A stretch of DNA of 64,000 nucleotides from positions 75,547 to 139,546 of the forward strand of contig CBFIEF010000003.1 of assembly GCA_965661545.1 (NCBI GenBank). The letters run 5' to 3'. The DNA is from UBA7985 sp965661545. Its GTDB lineage: Bacteria > Pseudomonadota > Alphaproteobacteria > UBA7985. Made by a program: the position numbers and the translations under genes. This document shows, piece by piece, positions 61,863-64,000 of the stretch; position 1 is the first letter of the stretch; each line of letters opens with the position of its first letter. The notes under the pieces are model-generated. The model saw only the letters and a program-made list of their open reading frames with translations. It was not told where the DNA came from and did no database searches.

Positions 61863-61882
61863 TTGTCTACTATTTGTCTACT
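61863..61882 (+). repeat. Two direct repeats TTGTCTACT, 11 bp apart
   Basis: TTGTCTACT occurs at 61863-61871 and 61874-61882, on one face of the helix, between the tRNA and the integrase start. This fits arm-type binding sites of an integrase or its own operator. Confidence 0.6.
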
Positions 61883-61898
61883 GGCCTATAGTGGACCA

Positions 61899-63326
61899 AT
61901 GGACAGCATGCGCATCACCAAGAAATTCCTGACAGACCGGCAGGGTAAAAAGCCGATCAAAGACGAGTTCTACCGAGACAACACGCTTGGAGGCTTTGGT
62001 TTGAAGTGGACCAAGGCTGGAAAGCTGAACTTCATCGTTGAAGGGCGAGTCAGAGGCGGCAAAACTTGCAGACTTACTCTTGGGCAATACCCCCAACTCG
62101 ATCTTGAACAGGCGAAGACTTTAGCCAGAGAACCGCTTCTGCTGATGAGTCAGGGCATTGACCCAAGGGACGACAGAAGAGCCAAGCAAGAGGCAAAAGC
62201 TGCAAGCGAGGCCCAGCGCAATGCCATGATGGTCACTGTTGGAGACCTCTGGGAGAAGTATCTTCGCAGCAAGGACTACAAACCTTCCACTCTCCGGGAC
62301 AACAAACAGACCTTCGACCTTGTTTATGGCCACCTTAGAGGCAGGGTTGCTGCCAGCATAACCCCACAGGAAGTCGAAGACCTCTACTATGAAGCCAAAG
62401 AGCAGCGAGGGGCAGGGCAAGCGAATAAAGCCAATCGATATCTCCGGGCATTCTTCAACTGGTGCAAGGCGGAGAGGGTGAATGGCGAGCGTCTCATCAA
62501 GGAAAACCCTTGCGACGTCCTCAAAGAGAAGCGGATCAAGACCACGATAAAGGCCCGATCCGGCTATCTCACGAAAGTTCAGTTACATCGTCTATTTCGG
62601 TACTTCTACGATGAGTGGGATTGGCATTACCGAACAGGGAAGATTGATCGACCAAAGGGCGTATCCCAAGATCATGTTGACCTGATCGAGATGTACCTCC
62701 GAACAGGCCTGAGACGTAATGAGTTGCTCGGGATGAAATGGCCATCTGTAGATTTTGATGAGGGCTTCTTCGTTGTTGAAGACACTAAAAACGGAAAAGA
62801 TCATTACCTGCCTATGGTGGGTATTACGAAGGACATCCTGTCTCGCCGCTACATAGAGCGAGATACTGATTGGGTATTTCCAAATCGTCAAAGGACTGGT
62901 CCGAGATTCGATGCCAAAGATGCTTACCGCAAGATTGGGAAGGCAACAGGTTTAGACTTTACCATCCATGACTTACGGCGAACCTTCAGCACGCATGCTG
63001 TTGGGATTGGTTTCAGTGAGGTACTGGTAGCTAAGGGCCTGAATCATTCCAAGCAGTCTGTCACTCAAGGCTACATCGTATCTAATGTTGATATGGTCAG
63101 ACCGTTGTTTGATCGTCTCGATCAGCACTACAAAGAGATCTATGACCCCTTTCCGGACGATGGCGCTGTAGCAGAAACTCTATCTCCAGAAGAGCTAGAA
63201 GAGCTTGCTGCGGAGTTAGTACTACACAAACAAGACCCTCTCTCAGAGTTTGGCGAAGGCCCCGGTAAAAATGGTGATTCTGCTGGCGAGAGGGTGATCG
63301 TCCCTTTCCAACAAGTTCGGCCATGA
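61899..63326 (+). CDS. Tyrosine recombinase/integrase (DUF4102-type)
   Basis: The 475-residue protein has the N-terminal arm-binding DUF4102 region (GGFGLKWTKAGKLNFIVEGR), a core-binding domain (residues 110-210) and the catalytic domain. The active-site set is complete: Arg in TGLRRNELLGMKW near residue 270, Lys in DTKNGKDHYLPM, His-x-x-Arg in IHDLRRTF near residue 356, His in LNHSKQS near residue 382 and Tyr in TQGYIVS near residue 391. It belongs to the genomic-island/phage P4-like class that integrates at tRNA genes. ATG 61899 or ATG 61908 starts it. A long acidic tail (residues 400-475) is unusual. Confidence 0.93.
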   Translation: MDSMRITKKFLTDRQGKKPIKDEFYRDNTLGGFGLKWTKAGKLNFIVEGRVRGGKTCRLTLGQYPQLDLEQAKTLAREPLLLMSQGIDPRDDRRAKQEAKAASEAQRNAMMVTVGDLWEKYLRSKDYKPSTLRDNKQTFDLVYGHLRGRVAASITPQEVEDLYYEAKEQRGAGQANKANRYLRAFFNWCKAERVNGERLIKENPCDVLKEKRIKTTIKARSGYLTKVQLHRLFRYFYDEWDWHYRTGKIDRPKGVSQDHVDLIEMYLRTGLRRNELLGMKWPSVDFDEGFFVVEDTKNGKDHYLPMVGITKDILSRRYIERDTDWVFPNRQRTGPRFDAKDAYRKIGKATGLDFTIHDLRRTFSTHAVGIGFSEVLVAKGLNHSKQSVTQGYIVSNVDMVRPLFDRLDQHYKEIYDPFPDDGAVAETLSPEELEELAAELVLHKQDPLSEFGEGPGKNGDSAGERVIVPFQQVRP

Positions 63327-63442
63327 CGTCAGCCACCACACCAACCGTTACATTCCGACACACAGCGTTTCTGACCGTCACAGGACCTCTGGTTAGCTTG
63401 GCCTCATCAAACACACCAAGCAGACCTAAAGGAACTCTCCTG

Positions 63443-63739
63443 ATGAAAACCGCTATTGCTCTGTTCGCCGCTGCTCTGTCTGTTGCAGCCCTCTCCACCA
63501 ACGCCTCTGCACAGAAGCTGATGCCAGCAGCCGGGATGAAAGCTCCGAAGATCGTGGCGAACGTCGGTGGTTCCTCCGGCCCGGGCGGCACCTCCTTCAT
63601 GACCGGCGGGGGCGGTAAGCCTTCTGCGAATGTTGGCACCACCGCCGGCCCTGGTGGCACCACCTTCATGACTGGCGGCGACGGTAAGCCTTCTGCGAAG
63701 CTCTCCGGCTCTGCTAGCCCAGGCGGTGATGACGTCTAA
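63443..63739 (+). CDS. Small secreted Gly-rich repeat protein
   Basis: The 98-residue precursor has a signal peptide (MKTAIALFAAALSVAALSTN then ASAQ, about 24 residues). The mature part contains two 23-residue repeats built on GPGGTSFMTGGGGKPSANVG and GPGGTTFMTGGDGKPSAKLS, with a third partial GSASPGGDD at the end; the DNA period is 69 bp, with GGTAAGCCTTCTGCGAA exact in both copies. I know no family for it. AAAGGA nine bases upstream of ATG 63443 supports expression. It follows the integrase by 116 bases on the same strand and may be island cargo. An in-frame extension to 63323 overlaps the integrase end and is not used. Confidence 0.75.
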   Translation: MKTAIALFAAALSVAALSTNASAQKLMPAAGMKAPKIVANVGGSSGPGGTSFMTGGGGKPSANVGTTAGPGGTTFMTGGDGKPSAKLSGSASPGGDDV

Positions 63740-63940
63740 GCGTCACTCCTGACAATCCTCCTCCCCTCAGACACCTCAGCAGGGACTGCGTTACGGCGTG
63801 GTCCCTGTTTGCTTTTAGGGGGCGGGAAAAAATCCCAAACTGTCATGTGATTGTCATGTGGGTGTGGCAGTGAAACTGGTCTGTTCTAGCCGTATAGCAG
63901 GATGGTTTCCCGCTTTCAGCACACAGCCTCACGGAGTTCC
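63740..63940. other. Intergenic region downstream of the repeat protein
   Basis: About 200 bases. It contains the probable terminator at 63780-63816 and the direct repeat TGTCATGTG at 63841-63849 and 63852-63860, 11 bp apart. Otherwise nothing is recognised. Confidence 0.5.
63780..63816 (+). terminator. Probable terminator after the repeat protein
   Basis: CAGGGAC at 63780-63786 pairs with GTCCCTG at 63801-63807 across a 14-base loop, followed by TTTGCTTTTA. The T tract is interrupted, so efficiency is uncertain. Confidence 0.6.
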
Positions 63941-64000
63941 ATGACTGTCTCACTGCTTCTCTGCCGACAAGTTCTACGCCGTAGTCTCAGCCCTATATCA
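63941..64000 (+). CDS. Possible start of a gene running off the window
   Basis: ATG 63941 lies four bases after GGAG (63933-63936) and opens MTVSLLLCRQVLRRSLSPIS to the window edge. Twenty codons are too few to identify it or to show that it is real. Confidence 0.25.
   Translation, partial: MTVSLLLCRQVLRRSLSPIS

Overview
Organism. The window looks like chromosomal DNA of an alphaproteobacterium of moderately high GC. This rests on gene order as well as family content: mutS-glnD-murJ-trpS with divergent maeB, leuS-lptE-holA, a ChvG/ChvI-type two-component pair next to rapZ, and an origin-proximal block hemE-hemJ-rho-mnmE-mnmG-rsmG-parA-parB facing maf-aroE-coaE-dnaQ-secB-fxsA-timA-mltA-smr. 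The genus cannot be assigned from the sequence alone. Layout. 1-1.3 kb: the 5' end of truB (minus), a four-copy 23-bp tandem repeat, a pterin carbinolamine dehydratase and a DUF3429 membrane protein. 1.2-11.6 kb: a tightly packed minus-strand run mutS-glnD-murJ-trpS followed by a TauE/SafE permease, an Alph_Pro_TM protein and a universal stress protein. 11.6-16.7 kb: plus-strand maeB, bactofilin, an IalB-like secreted protein and rlmN. 16.7-24.1 kb: minus-strand leuS-lptE-holA, a DUF3576 lipoprotein, a sulfotransferase and an unrecognised 333-residue protein. 24.4-33 kb: a SurA-like isomerase, ProX-like editing protein, thioredoxin/TPR protein, Lon-N protein, Trm112-like protein, a UbiH-type hydroxylase (minus), PII (glnB) and ftsK. 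33-37.2 kb: accessory small genes and tRNA-Gly(GCC). 37.5-42.3 kb: rapZ, chvG, chvI and an EAL protein. 42.3-51.3 kb: the par/mnm/rho/hem block on the minus strand. 51.3-51.8 kb: a gene-free, AT-rich segment with several near-consensus DnaA boxes, almost certainly the chromosome origin. 51.8-60.5 kb: the opposite origin arm, mostly plus strand, ending with mltA, Smr, a small HTH protein and a DUF3833 lipoprotein. 60.5-64 kb: an accessory end with a broken alpha/beta hydrolase, a YdhR-like protein, a tRNA-Arg(ACG) whose first two acceptor pairs are broken, a tyrosine integrase and a small secreted repeat protein. How it fits together. Replication and segregation elements (oriC, two parS sites, parA, parB, dnaQ, holA, ftsK) sit alongside tRNA and rRNA modification genes (truB, mnmE, mnmG, rsmG, rlmN, a TrmH-type enzyme, trpS, leuS), heme synthesis, nitrogen signalling (glnD and its PII substrate glnB) and envelope genes (murJ, lptE, bactofilin, mltA, ChvIG). 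The least conventional parts are the integrase/tRNA junction at about 61.7-64 kb, the sulfotransferase plus unknown-protein pair at 21.7-24.1 kb, the short-gene cluster at 34-37 kb, and the regulatory sequence upstream of glnB and ftsK.
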